From Ophiostoma sp. CBS 140.51 (taxonomy: Eukaryota; Ascomycota; Sordariomycetes; Ophiostomatales; Ophiostomataceae): a stretch of DNA of 64,000 nucleotides. How positions within the stretch are numbered: position 1 is the stretch's first letter; the number at the start of each line of letters is the position of its first letter. The translations under genes and the position numbers were made by a program. Below are positions 20,822 through 31,800 of the stretch, piece by piece. The notes beneath the pieces are model-generated. The model saw nothing but the letters and a program-made list of their open reading frames with translations, was not told the origin of the DNA and ran no database searches. The stretch lies in contig JANSLP010000052.1 in NCBI GenBank assembly GCA_029298735.1, positions 89,080-153,079 on the forward strand. Direction: 5' to 3'.

Positions 20822-23200
20822 ATGTCGTCCGTCCCTACGGACTCGACAAAGGCCAAGCCGGCCAGCCTCAGCGACGGCTCGCCCACGAACAGTGCCAGCG
20901 ACTCGGCTGTGAGTGTGGCCGGTACGAAGCGGTCGCGCACCGATATGGAGCTCGGCGATCTGGCCGCCGCTGAAGCGCTCTCGATTTCCAACAACGGCGA
21001 CAGCAAATCACAACACAAGAAGGACAAGAAGCGGGAAAAGAAGGAGAAGCACAGCAAGCACAGCGACGGCAAGGCGACAGAGGGCGCTTTTGGGGAGGAT
21101 GATGGCGGCGAGTGGCAGACAATCCGCGGCGGCCGTCCGACTAAAAAGTTAAAAAAGGTGCCCAAGAAGGACTCGGGCAACTACCCGGCCCTCAACTTTA
21201 ACAAGAACGCCCGCCTCCAGAGCAAGATCCAGGTCTCGGACCTGCGCAACCTCGTCACATACATCTTCGCCGACGGCACCGCACCGCAATGGATCGGTGT
21301 GCACCACCGCCCATCCTTTCGCAAAATTGTCACCATTCTTGTGCCCGGTCTGGAGGAGGCCATGTTCAAGACGGGCGTCGACTTTGCCCAATGGATGGAG
21401 CAGGATGACGGCAGCATTGCGGCGCTGCAGCTCTGGACAAAGAACATTGCGACACCCCACGACGACGCCTACCCGCGCACCCTGGACAAGGACAACCTGC
21501 CAGTGGCTGTCCAGCCGTTTGCCGACGTCTTTACGCAGCTGTGGCCAGTGCGTGCACGCGGTAACGAAAAGTATGCCACGCTCTTCTCGCCCGTCGCCAC
21601 CTTCTTGACAGCACCATTGCCCAAGGCGGCCTCTTCCGATGACAACAGCAGCAGACCCAAGGGCTCTGGGCCCCGCTTCCGGCCCGACAACGGCTCTAAA
21701 GACGTGCGCACACGCATCACCGAGTTCATTGCCACCCCCGAAGAATACCTCGCCAACGAGTTTGTGCTGCACCCGGCCCTGCTGCCGGCGGACCAGCGTG
21801 CTGCCTTTGAAGACGAGCCCGGCTGGGTGCACACCGATGTTGCCAACCTGAAAGACGGCGAAGTGCCCGAGGCCGACATCGAGCAGGGCAGCGTCACAGC
21901 TGGCCGGAAAGTCTTTGCCATTGACTGCGAAATGTGCAAGGCCGCCGACGACAAGTTTGTCTTGACGCGCATCAGCGTCGTCGCCTGGGACGGCGAGGTT
22001 GTCATGGACGAGCTCGTCAAGCCTGACGAGCCCATTGTCGACTACTTGACTCAGTTCTCGGGCATCACCGAGGCCATGCTGGCACCCGTCACCACCCGCC
22101 TCGTCGATATCCAGCGCCGCCTGCTCGCGATCCTCGACAAGCACGCCATCTTGGTCGGCCACTCACTCGACTCGGACGTCCGCGCCATGCAGCTCACCCA
22201 CCCCTTTATTGTCGACACTTCGATTGTCTTCCCCCACCCCATGGCCCCCGCCAAGAAGCACGCCCTGCGCTGGCTCTCCAGCAAGTACCTCAACCGTGAG
22301 ATCCAAAAGGGCCACGGCACGGCGAGGGGCCACGACAGTGTGGAAGATGCCCGCACGTGTCTTGACCTGATCAAGCGCAAGTGTGAAAAAGGCAAAGCCT
22401 GGGGAGGTAGTGCCAGCGGGCAGAATGCCGAGTGGGCCGGCGGCGAGGGTGCCGGTGAGAACCTGTTCCACCGTCTGGCGCGTGCGGGCACCGCCTATCG
22501 GTCGCAGGGCGGACCCCAAGCGACGGGCGGCGTGGCCACGGGCAAGTCGACGGCCGCCGTGGACTGGGGCGATGCGCGCCGTACACTGTGTGGCGAAGCG
22601 AGCATTGTGCTGGGCGGCTGCCGCAGCGATACCGACGTCGAGAACAATCTGATGCGCGCGGTCCAGGGCGACCCCGACGGCAAAGTCGTGCCCGGTGGTG
22701 GTGTCGACTTTGTCTGGGCCCGGATGCGTGAACTGGAGGCGCTGCAAGGCTGGTGGAACCGTAACAAGCTGTCGGGCGGTGCGGATCCCCAGCCAAATCA
22801 GAACCAAACTCAGAACCAGAACGGTCATGGACCTCCAACTCTGCAGATGCTGGAGGTGCTGATGGCTGCCGAGGAGGACAAGCACCCGGATGAAGACAAG
22901 CCTGAGGATGACAGCGAGGTCTCACCTCTAGAGCGTGCCGTCCGTATCCTAGCTCGCCGTATTCGCCGCATCCACTCTCAGCTGCCGCCCTGCACAGCTC
23001 TCGTGGTCTTGAGCGGCAGCGGCGACCCTCGGGCCATGAGCCGTTTGCAGGCACAGCGTGCCCAGCACAAGAAGGAGTACCACACACCTGGCATTAAGTG
23101 GGACCAGATCTCGGTACCGTGGACGGATACGGAGGCGCAACAGCTGCAGCAGGCCGTGCGGCGGGCACGCGAGGGCATTGCCTTTGTTGCCGTGAAGTAG
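20822..23200 (+). CDS. REX1: DEDDh 3'-5' RNA exonuclease, REX1/RNH70-like
   Basis: Encodes 792 residues in one exon. The N-terminal about 110 residues are Ser/Thr-rich, then Lys-rich, with nuclear/nucleolar-type signals (KKDKKREKKEKHSK). A middle region (about 120-340) has no named fold. The exonuclease domain runs from about 362 to 520: Exo I FAIDCEM (D368, E370), Exo II GHSLDSDV (D450) and Exo III HDSVEDA (H504, D509), the complete DEDDh set. The C-terminal about 270 residues include a Gln/Asn-rich linker and a basic helical end. In yeast Rex1/Rnh70 trims 3' ends of 5S rRNA, 5.8S rRNA and tRNA arrays in the nucleus. The family call is firm; orthology to Rex1 rather than Rex3/Rex4 rests on domain position and length. 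Confidence 0.88.
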   Translation: MSSVPTDSTKAKPASLSDGSPTNSASDSAVSVAGTKRSRTDMELGDLAAAEALSISNNGDSKSQHKKDKKREKKEKHSKHSDGKATEGAFGEDDGGEWQTIRGGRPTKKLKKVPKKDSGNYPALNFNKNARLQSKIQVSDLRNLVTYIFADGTAPQWIGVHHRPSFRKIVTILVPGLEEAMFKTGVDFAQWMEQDDGSIAALQLWTKNIATPHDDAYPRTLDKDNLPVAVQPFADVFTQLWPVRARGNEKYATLFSPVATFLTAPLPKAASSDDNSSRPKGSGPRFRPDNGSKDVRTRITEFIATPEEYLANEFVLHPALLPADQRAAFEDEPGWVHTDVANLKDGEVPEADIEQGSVTAGRKVFAIDCEMCKAADDKFVLTRISVVAWDGEVVMDELVKPDEPIVDYLTQFSGITEAMLAPVTTRLVDIQRRLLAILDKHAILVGHSLDSDVRAMQLTHPFIVDTSIVFPHPMAPAKKHALRWLSSKYLNREIQKGHGTARGHDSVEDARTCLDLIKRKCEKGKAWGGSASGQNAEWAGGEGAGENLFHRLARAGTAYRSQGGPQATGGVATGKSTAAVDWGDARRTLCGEASIVLGGCRSDTDVENNLMRAVQGDPDGKVVPGGGVDFVWARMRELEALQGWWNRNKLSGGADPQPNQNQTQNQNGHGPPTLQMLEVLMAAEEDKHPDEDKPEDDSEVSPLERAVRILARRIRRIHSQLPPCTALVVLSGSGDPRAMSRLQAQRAQHKKEYHTPGIKWDQISVPWTDTEAQQLQQAVRRAREGIAFVAVK

Positions 23201-23699
23201 GCGCGCGGTGGAAGAAGAGAGGAGGAGTCCAGAATGGGAGGAAATGTCTTGTCATGTCACGGCTTTACGACTTTGATTTTCTACTATTTTTTTTCACTGT
23301 TTATTTCATCGGATAGATACCAAGGGAACAAGGGGAAGAAAGCGAAGGATTACCGTGAGTGAATGGTTCTCTGTTCATGGAAAAAGGGAAACCCTCGTGA
23401 GTGGTGCCATCTATATGAGAGGCAAATGAATGAAGCTATGTACAATATAGAAACAAAAGTCAAGTTGGAGAATCTGTCCCAGTAATAATAAATGCAGAAA
23501 ACAAGAACATAACGTGAAAGGGCTGATAATAATGAAGTAGTCCCATCAATGCGAATCCGATACAAAATGTAGATGTGTTTTCCCGTCCCTTTTAAGTCGA
23601 CGGTGTGCCTCCTCTTTTCCAATCGTTGTTCTTCTTAACAACAATCCAGTTTTCCGTGTCATTTTATCATATTGTCTTCTTGCTCTCCTCAATCTCCGT
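23201..23699. other. Intergenic between convergent genes
   Basis: The 3' regions of REX1 (plus) and PEX5 (minus). It is AT-rich with T and A runs. No coding frame of protein-like composition is seen. Confidence 0.5.
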
Positions 23700-25762
23700 C
23701 TAGAAGTCAAACTCGCCGCGGAAGATATCCGGGTCCATATCGGTAGACACCCGGTCGGCCAGGTCGCGACGGTCCATCAGACCAAACACACGACGCAGCG
23801 TATCGTGCAGCGTCGTGCTCCGGTTCTGGGTGGTCAAGCGGTCCAAGTGCTCATCGGTGACACCCGCAGCGGCACCGCCCAGGATCTCGCGGGCCTTTTC
23901 GCGGCCGCTCTTCTCGACATCCTTGTGCATGGCCAGGGCGGCCAGCAGGTGGCTGGCCGCCTCGTCGTAGCAGCCCATGTTAATGCAGCTAACACCGAGG
24001 TTGTAACGGGCGCGCACAAAGTTGGGGTGCAAGGACAGGGCCTTTTCGTAGGCGGCAATCGCTTCTTCGGAGCGGCCCGAGTTGGCCAGTGTGGCGCCCA
24101 GGCGGTTCCATAGTAGGTGCACCTGCGAGCGCTGGTTGCTGGTGCCCTGTTCGCTCGATGCCAGCGCGGCGTGGAAGCAGTCGACGGCCTTGTCAAAGTC
24201 CTCGCCACCGTAAAAGAGCACACCCAGACCAACCTGGACATCCGGGTCCATGTGCTCGCCGTCGGGCGACAGCTGAGCGGCCTCGATAAACTTTTCAGTG
24301 ATGCGCTCGTGCAGCTGCTGGCGGTCGGTGAAGCCGATCTCGGCGGCGTTGCTCAACTCGGCGGGTGGCAAGACCTGCGGGTACTTGGCGGACAGCCAGC
24401 GCTCGAGGGTGCGATAGGCGGTGGTGTCGTAGCCCTCGTTGGTGTAGGAGACGGCCAGGGCCATGAGGCCGCCGAGGTTGGTGGGGTCGAGCTTCAAAGC
24501 GTGCTCCAAGGCGCGGATGGCGGCAGTCTCCTTCTCGTTCTGTGCCTGTGCCGAGCCCAGGTAGACCCAGGCCTCGACACGCTCGGGCTCGCGCTGGCAA
24601 GCCGCCTCGAACGCAAGCGCCGCCAAGGACAGGTTACCGTTCTCATTCATAATGCGGACACCCTCCTCAAAGGGATTGTTGTGCTCCTGGAACAGGTTCT
24701 CATCCTCAAACTGGTAGGGGTCGATGCGCGGGTCCAGACCCATGCGGTTGCCGAGCGGCTCCCAGTCGTCGCCCCAGGTGTTTTGGAAATCTTCCGACAC
24801 ATCCTTCCAGTCGCCGCCGTCAAAAGCCTCGCGCATCGCGGCGTTCTCGGCCTGGATGCCGTTCCAGACGGCCTCGAGGTCACCAAAGTTGGTCTCCGAG
24901 TTGAGGACCTGCTCGTCGACCTTGTTGAGTTCGCGCTCAATGGCGTCGTTGGCAGCCTGGTCCTGGTCGTCGAGCTTGGCGCCCTCGGCGGCCTGCTTGT
25001 CCTGCATCTCCATGCGCGCAAACTGCTCCTCCCACTCGTGGTCGTTGAGCTCGACAACCTTGCCCTTGCCTTTACCCTCGACGAGCAGGTCTTGGTCCAG
25101 CGGCTGCTGTTGGAAATGCTGCTGTTGCGACCAGCTGTGCTGCATCTGTGGGCGGTACATGGGGAACTGCATGCCGCTGTCGAACTGCGACATGCCGCCG
25201 TAGCCCATACCCATACCACCGCCCATCATTGGCGACTGCATGTGCTGTGCGGGTCCTGCAGCGGCCGACGACGATGCGCCGCCCATTTGCTGCTGTGCGG
25301 GGTGTTGGTGGTGCTGCTGTTGCTGAAACTTGGCAAACTCTTCGGGGTTAAAGCCGGCGTCCATGGGCGTCTGGGCGCGGAAGCTGTTGTCGGACCAGAC
25401 GGGGGAGGCGGACTGGGCGCGCAGGTGGACGCCGCGGGAGGCGGGATCGATTTGGAGCTGGTTCATGTGGGCGGGGTCCATGGCCATTTCGGACATGTTG
25501 GGGCCCTTTTGGAGGAAGCCATTGACCATCTTGAGATGTAAGTTGGTGCTCTGTGAAAGGAAGGGGAACAGAACGATCGCGTGCTACATACCTCATCTTG
25601 TGCGGGCCCCCGGTTGGCGCTCCGGAAGCCGTTGATTCCGCCGTTCGGTCCGGCATTAACGAGCCGATCGCGCTGCAGACTCCGGTCGTCCTGGACGTGC
25701 TTAGTGAACTGGCTCAGCGGGTTGCCCGCCGTCGAGCACTCGGCACCGCCCATAAACGACAT
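23700..25762 (-). CDS. PEX5: Peroxin 5, PTS1 import receptor
   Basis: Joined exons 25762-25592 and 25550-23700 encode 673 residues. The intron is only 41 nt (GTATGT donor, CAG acceptor) but splices in phase and brings in the canonical Pex5 N-terminus MSFMGGAECS, whose Cys (residue 9) is the conserved monoubiquitinated cysteine needed for receptor recycling. A Gln/Met-rich disordered half carries WxxxF-type docking motifs (WEEQF, WKDVSEDF and neighbours) that bind Pex14/Pex13. The C-terminal half holds tandem TPRs ending with ALSLHPNFVRARYNLGVSCINMGCYDEAASHLLAAL, which bind the C-terminal SKL-type signal of matrix enzymes. It is a cytosol/peroxisome shuttle protein. The frame's other ATG (25529) would delete the Cys and is less likely. 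Confidence 0.96.
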
Positions 25763-27039
25763 GGCGGCGGTTGTGTGTTGTGGGGAGGGTGAGGGTGAGG
25801 GGGGAAGTCGGTAGAGGCGAAAGAGGACAGGGTCGGTTGAAAAAGGAGAAAGTCAAATTGAATCTGTATCCGTCGAAGAAGCAATATCGTCAAGGAGGTG
25901 TTGTACAGAACAGGAAAGAGTGATTGATGAAGAAAGGAAGGATGTCTGTTGAATGTTTTCGCACAACAAAAGGAAGGTGCAATCAACTACTACCTGAGGC
26001 AAGGCGCTAACGGTCTATAGAAACACGGGGAAACAGCAGAAACAGGCGCTGTTGTAATGCCTCTTTAGGGGACTTTGGGGGCACTTGTGGGCGGTGACGA
26101 ACGGCAGGTCCGCTGACCAATGTAAATATTCGGTCGTCACCTTCCGCCACCCCCACTAGCGCACTTCCCTTCTCCAATGGTCCCCAGCGCAAACTACCGA
26201 GGCATTCTTTCGGGAGCAGGTGACTTGGGTGACCTCTACGCACTAACAATTGCCACACAAAGGAAAGTCACTCTTCCCACGCCGACTGCCCCAGATCTTT
26301 TGCCCCAAACCAAGAAACTCCACTATCACGCGCCAGAGACAGGCTCCAGGCAAACTTTCCCTCGCTTCCCCCGCATACAACGAGCCGACGTCCGTTGCAA
26401 CGTTCAGGCTTTCAGCTACCTTTGTACGGAGTAGACTATGGCTGTAAAGGGAATGTTTTAGTGTTTTCACTTTGTGTGGTAGAGCAAGCTTTGTTTACAT
26501 GATCACGGTACGGCTAGACATCATGAAGCCCAATGCTATATTAGAAGTAGTTTTGTCCAATAGAATGCAAGTAAATAGACGTTGCCACGTACGAAGCACA
26601 TGTGGTCCATTTGGCATACACATTGACACGTATTGAATTTCCAAGAACCAATATTGTGCAGGCCCATTGGGCTTACTATGTGAAAAGGTTATGTGACAGG
26701 GGTTGTTGACAACATAAACATATGTGACAAGGTAGTATGTAACTGGGGAGGCAATCTACATTGTCCTGAAACTATCTTCAATCTTTTTCCGTCTTTTCCG
26801 TCGTGTTCTCCCTTCTCCAAAAAGACAAAAGATCCGCAGTGAAGTAGATTAAAGGGATTTGATAATAAAAATAAAAGTATAAACGTTAACAACAGAAAGG
26901 GGGCCGACTCTGGGGGGTATCAGATTTAGAACGAGATTTGGTGAGATGAGGTAAAAGCGAGATGATGGTGAGATGAGAGGGGATGCAAAGCGAAGGAGAG
27001 AAGAAGGTAAAACGAAAAAGCAAAAGAACCTTAAAGGTC
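25763..27039. other. Intergenic, PEX5 promoter and 3' flank of the coiled-coil gene
   Basis: The 1.28 kb carry no credible gene. One exact TACGGAGTA motif lies at 26425-26433. The stretch 26460-26720 is AT-rich with many short near-palindromes. Confidence 0.45.
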
Positions 27040-28815
27040 TTATGAACGAGTAGGCAGTGTGTTATCGGCAATTGTTTTCAGCAGGCTAAAGCGACGTTGT
27101 TAGTACAGCAATTCCAAAGTAAACAAAGTCGGGGAGTCAAACGTACTGGGCATTGCGGTCACGCAGCTCGTTGTCGAGCTCCTCGAGGCCACGTGCAGTC
27201 ACTCGGGCTTTAGCGATCTGTAGACAAAAAAAAAGAAAGTTAGTATATTGCATCTTCACTCGGCAGCCGGTGGGAGAGGGCAGAAGGGGGCGGATGCACT
27301 CGCACCGAAGCTAGGGCTGCCGATGAATGGTCCGGTTCGCCGGACTCACCTTCCGCAGCAGCAGGGTCTTTGTTCTCCGCATCCGAGGAGTCGTCGCTGT
27401 CAGGCTGGGCAAACCGGCTTGCTGCCAGTCCCTTAGGTGCCTGTGCCTTAGCCTGTGTGTGTTAGAGGAGGTACTTGAAAAGTTTAATTTATACACAGGA
27501 GCTCACGTACGTTTGCCTCCTTCAGCTCGGCCTCCTTGACGTTGAGCTGCGCCAGCAGCTCCTCAATCTTGCGCTCGGCATCCGTGGCCTTGCGCTCCGC
27601 ATCAACGGTCTTCTGCTGGGCCTCCTCGACAAGCTGCGTCATCGAGTCATTGAGGTCCGAGTAGTCCACGGCCGCCTTCTTCTTGTCCGAGTCGGCCGCC
27701 AGCTTGTGGGACTCGAGCTCTTTCTGGAGCAGCTCCAGGTCCTCCTGCACAGAGCGGAGCTGGTCAGAGGCATTGGCCGTCTTGGAGTTGGCCGCAAACA
27801 GGTCGTTCTCGTGCGACGTCTTGAGCGCCTTGAGCTCGGCACGCAGGCTGTCGAGCTCCGTCGTGTCGGGCTTCTGGTTCTTGGTTGCATCGAGCGCCGC
27901 CTCGGCCTCAAACTTCTCCATCTTGGCCTGCGCCAGCTGGCCGCTGATGGCGTCCGTCTCCTCGTTGGCCTTGGCCAGCTCGTTGCGGGTCTCGGTCAGC
28001 TGAGCCTCAACAGCAGCAAGCTGCTTCTCGAGGACATCCGTCCGCTCCGAGGCCGACGCAAACTGGGTGTTGATCTCGCCAATCTCCTTGGCGTGGGCCT
28101 CCTTGAGGGCCGACGACTCCGAAGCGCCGTCCTTCTTGGCACCCTCCAGGGCCTCCGAGTGCAGGGCAATCAGCTTCTCAATCTCAGCACCGTGCTGGCT
28201 CTCGAGGTCAGCCTTGAGCGCCTCAATGGCAGCAGCCTGGCCGGAGCCGGACTGAGCCTTGGCCTCCTCGAGGGTGGCAGTGTGCGCGTCAATCATTTTC
28301 ACGTCGTTCCCCTTGTCCTGCCTCGTCATCTATAGAGCCTGAATACACCAGAGCTTCAAAACCAAAGCTGACAATATATACACGTCATTGAGACTGAAAT
28401 ACGCAACATATATACGTGTGCAACAACTTTATATAAAAACTAGAACATCATCATTGTATATAAAACTATCCAACAAAGAGGACAGCTTTGAGGCTTTGAT
28501 ATAGCACCACACAACTAACGAGTCTCTATTTAATAATAGCAGTTTTGCAACTCGACATGGCTTGTTATGTCAACAAAAAGTCTAATCGACATGTATGTTT
28601 ACAGCCTTGTGATGCATGATCCTCACTCAATGCCTGCATCATTACATTTCTTAGACACTCTCCTGAGTATGGGCAAGATACATCGAATAGCATCATCGTG
28701 TTAAACCCTGATCATCAAACAAGACATCCCTTCTCTCGTGGCGCTGACAGCCCATCAACCGACTCACCTCCAACGACAAGAAAGGGTCCGAGACAGTGGC
28801 AGAAGCAACATCCAT
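27040..28815 (-). CDS. Five-exon coiled-coil protein, function unknown
   Basis: My model joins 28815-28768, 28329-27511, 27452-27306, 27217-27147 and 27085-27040 (1131 nt, 376 residues; total and phases are consistent). Exon 2 is almost entirely heptad-type coiled coil, with long runs of Glu/Lys/Ala/Leu and no Pro (for example EKQLAAVEAQLTETRNELAK). Exon 3 is acidic and disordered (QPDSDDSSDAENKD). Exon 4 reads IAKARVTARGLEELDNELRDRNA, which looks conserved. The last intron has a perfect TACTAAC branch. Exon 1 (MDVASATVSDPFLSLE, donor GTGAGT) lies across a 438-nt intron and is the weakest part; translation could instead start at the ATG at 28329. Structural scaffold or tether is all that can be inferred. 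Confidence 0.7.
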
Positions 28816-31800
28816 GACGGATGATCATCACGATGTCCCCTCTCAACGCCCCCTCGACGTAAGGACACTCTCGGGATCGCTTCACCTGCCACCTCGGACC
28901 GACATCGTATGTTTGTAGTAAGAGCACGTCACAAAAATGAACATCATGACCCCTCCTCAACTCGACGATCGACAAAATTTTGCGTCTGAGCACTTGCATA
29001 AAATTGACGTGGCAGGCACTGGCAGGAGGTACTGGCAGACACACGCAAGGCAGGGAGGTCACAACGCAAGGACTCAGCAAACTGCCATGACAGCTGATGC
29101 TAATGCACGCCACCAGGAGCTTGCACATCTTGCTTGAGATGGCAACAGCTTCGGCGATGATGGACAGCGGATGGCTAGGAGATGGACGCATGATGGGCAG
29201 AGTGACGTCGTCGCCGTTGACCGGAAGCCGTAACGATTACCGGAGTGCTCCTTTCTCTATCCTGCCCGACCTCGTTCTTTTCTTCCATTTTTTCTTCTTT
29301 TCCCCTGCTGCAGCCTCTCCCTTTCTTCACTGGCCATCAGGGGAAGACGAGACCATATCGCATCATGTCCTCCAGTGTTGGGATTGGCGTCTTGGAGACA
29401 GACCTTCAACCCTCCTCTTCGCCACGATCAAGTAAGGGACAGAAGAGAGCGACAAGAGACAAGAGCGACAGACCGTCAGAGCGGCGAGGACGCCGCCACT
29501 GGGCGGACTTGCACCGCTTGCACCACTTGTTCATTGGTGTAAGTCGAGAAAGTTGAAGAGGAAAAAGCAGAGATGTGCACCCAAAGGAGTCAACCCCACC
29601 AGACTAGAACGGCCCGCGATGCGGCAAGGGACGAAGGGAGAAGCGGAAAAATAGAAGGACGTCAAAAGACGAATGGAAGCCCCAAGTCGAGAAGAAATGT
29701 TGACACACCGTCCCGTCGATCGTTTTGGCGTCATGCAGGTTATCGAGCTTCTTGTCTTTCTCTTGCCCGTTTGCTGGCTCCTTTTCCTTCGCCTGGCCTC
29801 TCTCGCTCCTTTTCCATGTCTCTGCGCTGGGCAAGGTTCAAAAAAAGGAGGAGGCACTGAGACATGCATGTTCGCTGGGCCCGAAAACTTGACGCTTCCC
29901 GCTTCTGTGAGTGGAGGAAACTTTGCTAAACTGGTTTCCTGTTCTGAATGTCTAAGACATTTTGTTCCCCTATCCAGAAATGTTCACCTCGTGGCTTACC
30001 GGCCATCTTTCCAATTTTTGCCATTCTTCCTTTTCTCTCTTTTCTCTATCGCTCCTTTCGTCGATTATGGCTTGTTGCGATGTTCAACCACTCGGCTTTT
30101 CGTCTGGCCCAACCTCTTGACGTCCATGCCTCACACTGGCTGGTCGGAAGACATCTGATTGAAGGCAGTATCTCGTACTTTGTAGGAAGATGGGCGAGGA
30201 CAGAAGGAACACACGGCAACGACACACAAACACGCGAGGGCAATGCCACAACTCGCACAAGCTTATCGAAAAGGAAACGAGGGAGGCACGGCGGGCGGCC
30301 GGTGACACCTCGGCGATCCAGATCTGAACCAGGCTGAAAAGACAACAAAAGAGTGACACAAGACAAGAGACTAGAGGGCGGCAAGGGAGACAGAAGAGCA
30401 AAACACAAGGAACACAAAGAACGTACGGAGGACAAGAGATAAAAACACAAAAGACAAGGAAACAAAGATTCGAAACCAACAGCGATGCGACATGTGAGCA
30501 GATTCACTCGTCTCCTTTTGCTGATGGATGGTTTGCCATGCGCCATCGGTCTTGCGTCGTCTAATACGCCCGTCCCCTTGTCTGTCTGTTGGGTCCTCTG
30601 TTGGTTTCGTACATTGACAGGAGATGCAAACCTGTATTACGAAGCTCGACCAGGTAAAATAACATCTTGGTGCAGAAAATAGGGGCCGGGAAAAGTCAAG
30701 AGGGTTGTTTCCAACAGACACATCCCGTAATGAAAGGAGGCCGCGGCGTGTAAAAGAGATAGGAGAAAAAAAGGACGTGGGTGAACGGCAAGATCCCAAC
30801 AACCAACAACCACGAACCGGAGGGCAGCATGCTCCCTACTTTGTAGAGAAGAAAACAAAAATAACACGCGATGTGCAATGTGGGATGTGCGATTGCAAGG
30901 AAGAAGAGGAGGAGGGGTTCCTCGCTTGTCCTTGTTGTCTCCCCCTTTCTTCTCCGTGCCTGGCTTGCCAGATCGTGGCCAACTGTGGTACTGGGAGGCT
31001 GTGCCGTGCGCGGATGCGTGGTTTTCTTTCTTCTTTTCGTGTGATTTTTTTATAGCCTCCTGTTTGTTCACAAGCTGGTTTTCGATCTCATCGTTTCGTC
31101 TGTTCCAGGCCTGAACCTTGTCGAGCCTGCAGGATCCTGCTGTATGTACCTGCACCTTTACCTGCAGATGCACATGAAATTTGGCCTGCCATCCCGTCTC
31201 TCTCCTTTTGTCGTGCACGAGGCAGCGCCTTATTTTTCCGTCTCAAAAGATTGAAAAAAGATGGGCAGAAAACATGAGGACGGCCACCTTGTTCATCGTG
31301 ACCCACTTCTCTGTCGCCGTGCACGAGGAAAAACCCTCGAAAAGAAAAGAAAAAAGAAACGACGTAGGATGCGGAAAGGCGAGATGCAAAAAGCCCGTGC
31401 GGAGCAGGGAACAGGATAAGACCTCGATAGTTGCACACAGAAAAATACCACGTCGCGAAAAGAACGCGTCCTTTTTGAGATATACTTAGCCGAGATTCTG
31501 TCCTCCTGTGGCGGTTTCTGAAAGAAACAAGTAATGAAAACAACAAGGACAGAAATTGTGAGAAGGGCAGGCGGGCAGGGCTTTTCGGTGAACAATTGAG
31601 CGTCCAGAGCGATGGGCCTGTCGTCTGTCTGCTCACCTTGAGTCGGGTTCTTGGAGCTGGCCAGCCGTGTACTGTGATTCGTCCGGGAAGCCGGCAACGT
31701 CAGGCACAGGCGCGGCGAGCTATTGCAACGACACGTCGCACTCGTAAAGACGGCCCATCTGACGCTCTTTCGCGGTGCTGAAGGGCATCACCTTCTACGG

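Noticed and set aside
24117..25541. A 474-codon plus-strand frame opposite PEX5
   Set aside because: It is the antisense shadow of PEX5; its Leu/Val/Gly/His-rich composition is what GC3-rich genes give on the reverse strand.
27306..27350. GTGAGT at 27349 as the donor of the third intron of the coiled-coil gene
   Set aside because: Using it shifts the next exon into a frame that stops after two codons; the GTGCGA donor at 27305 keeps the conserved-looking frame open.
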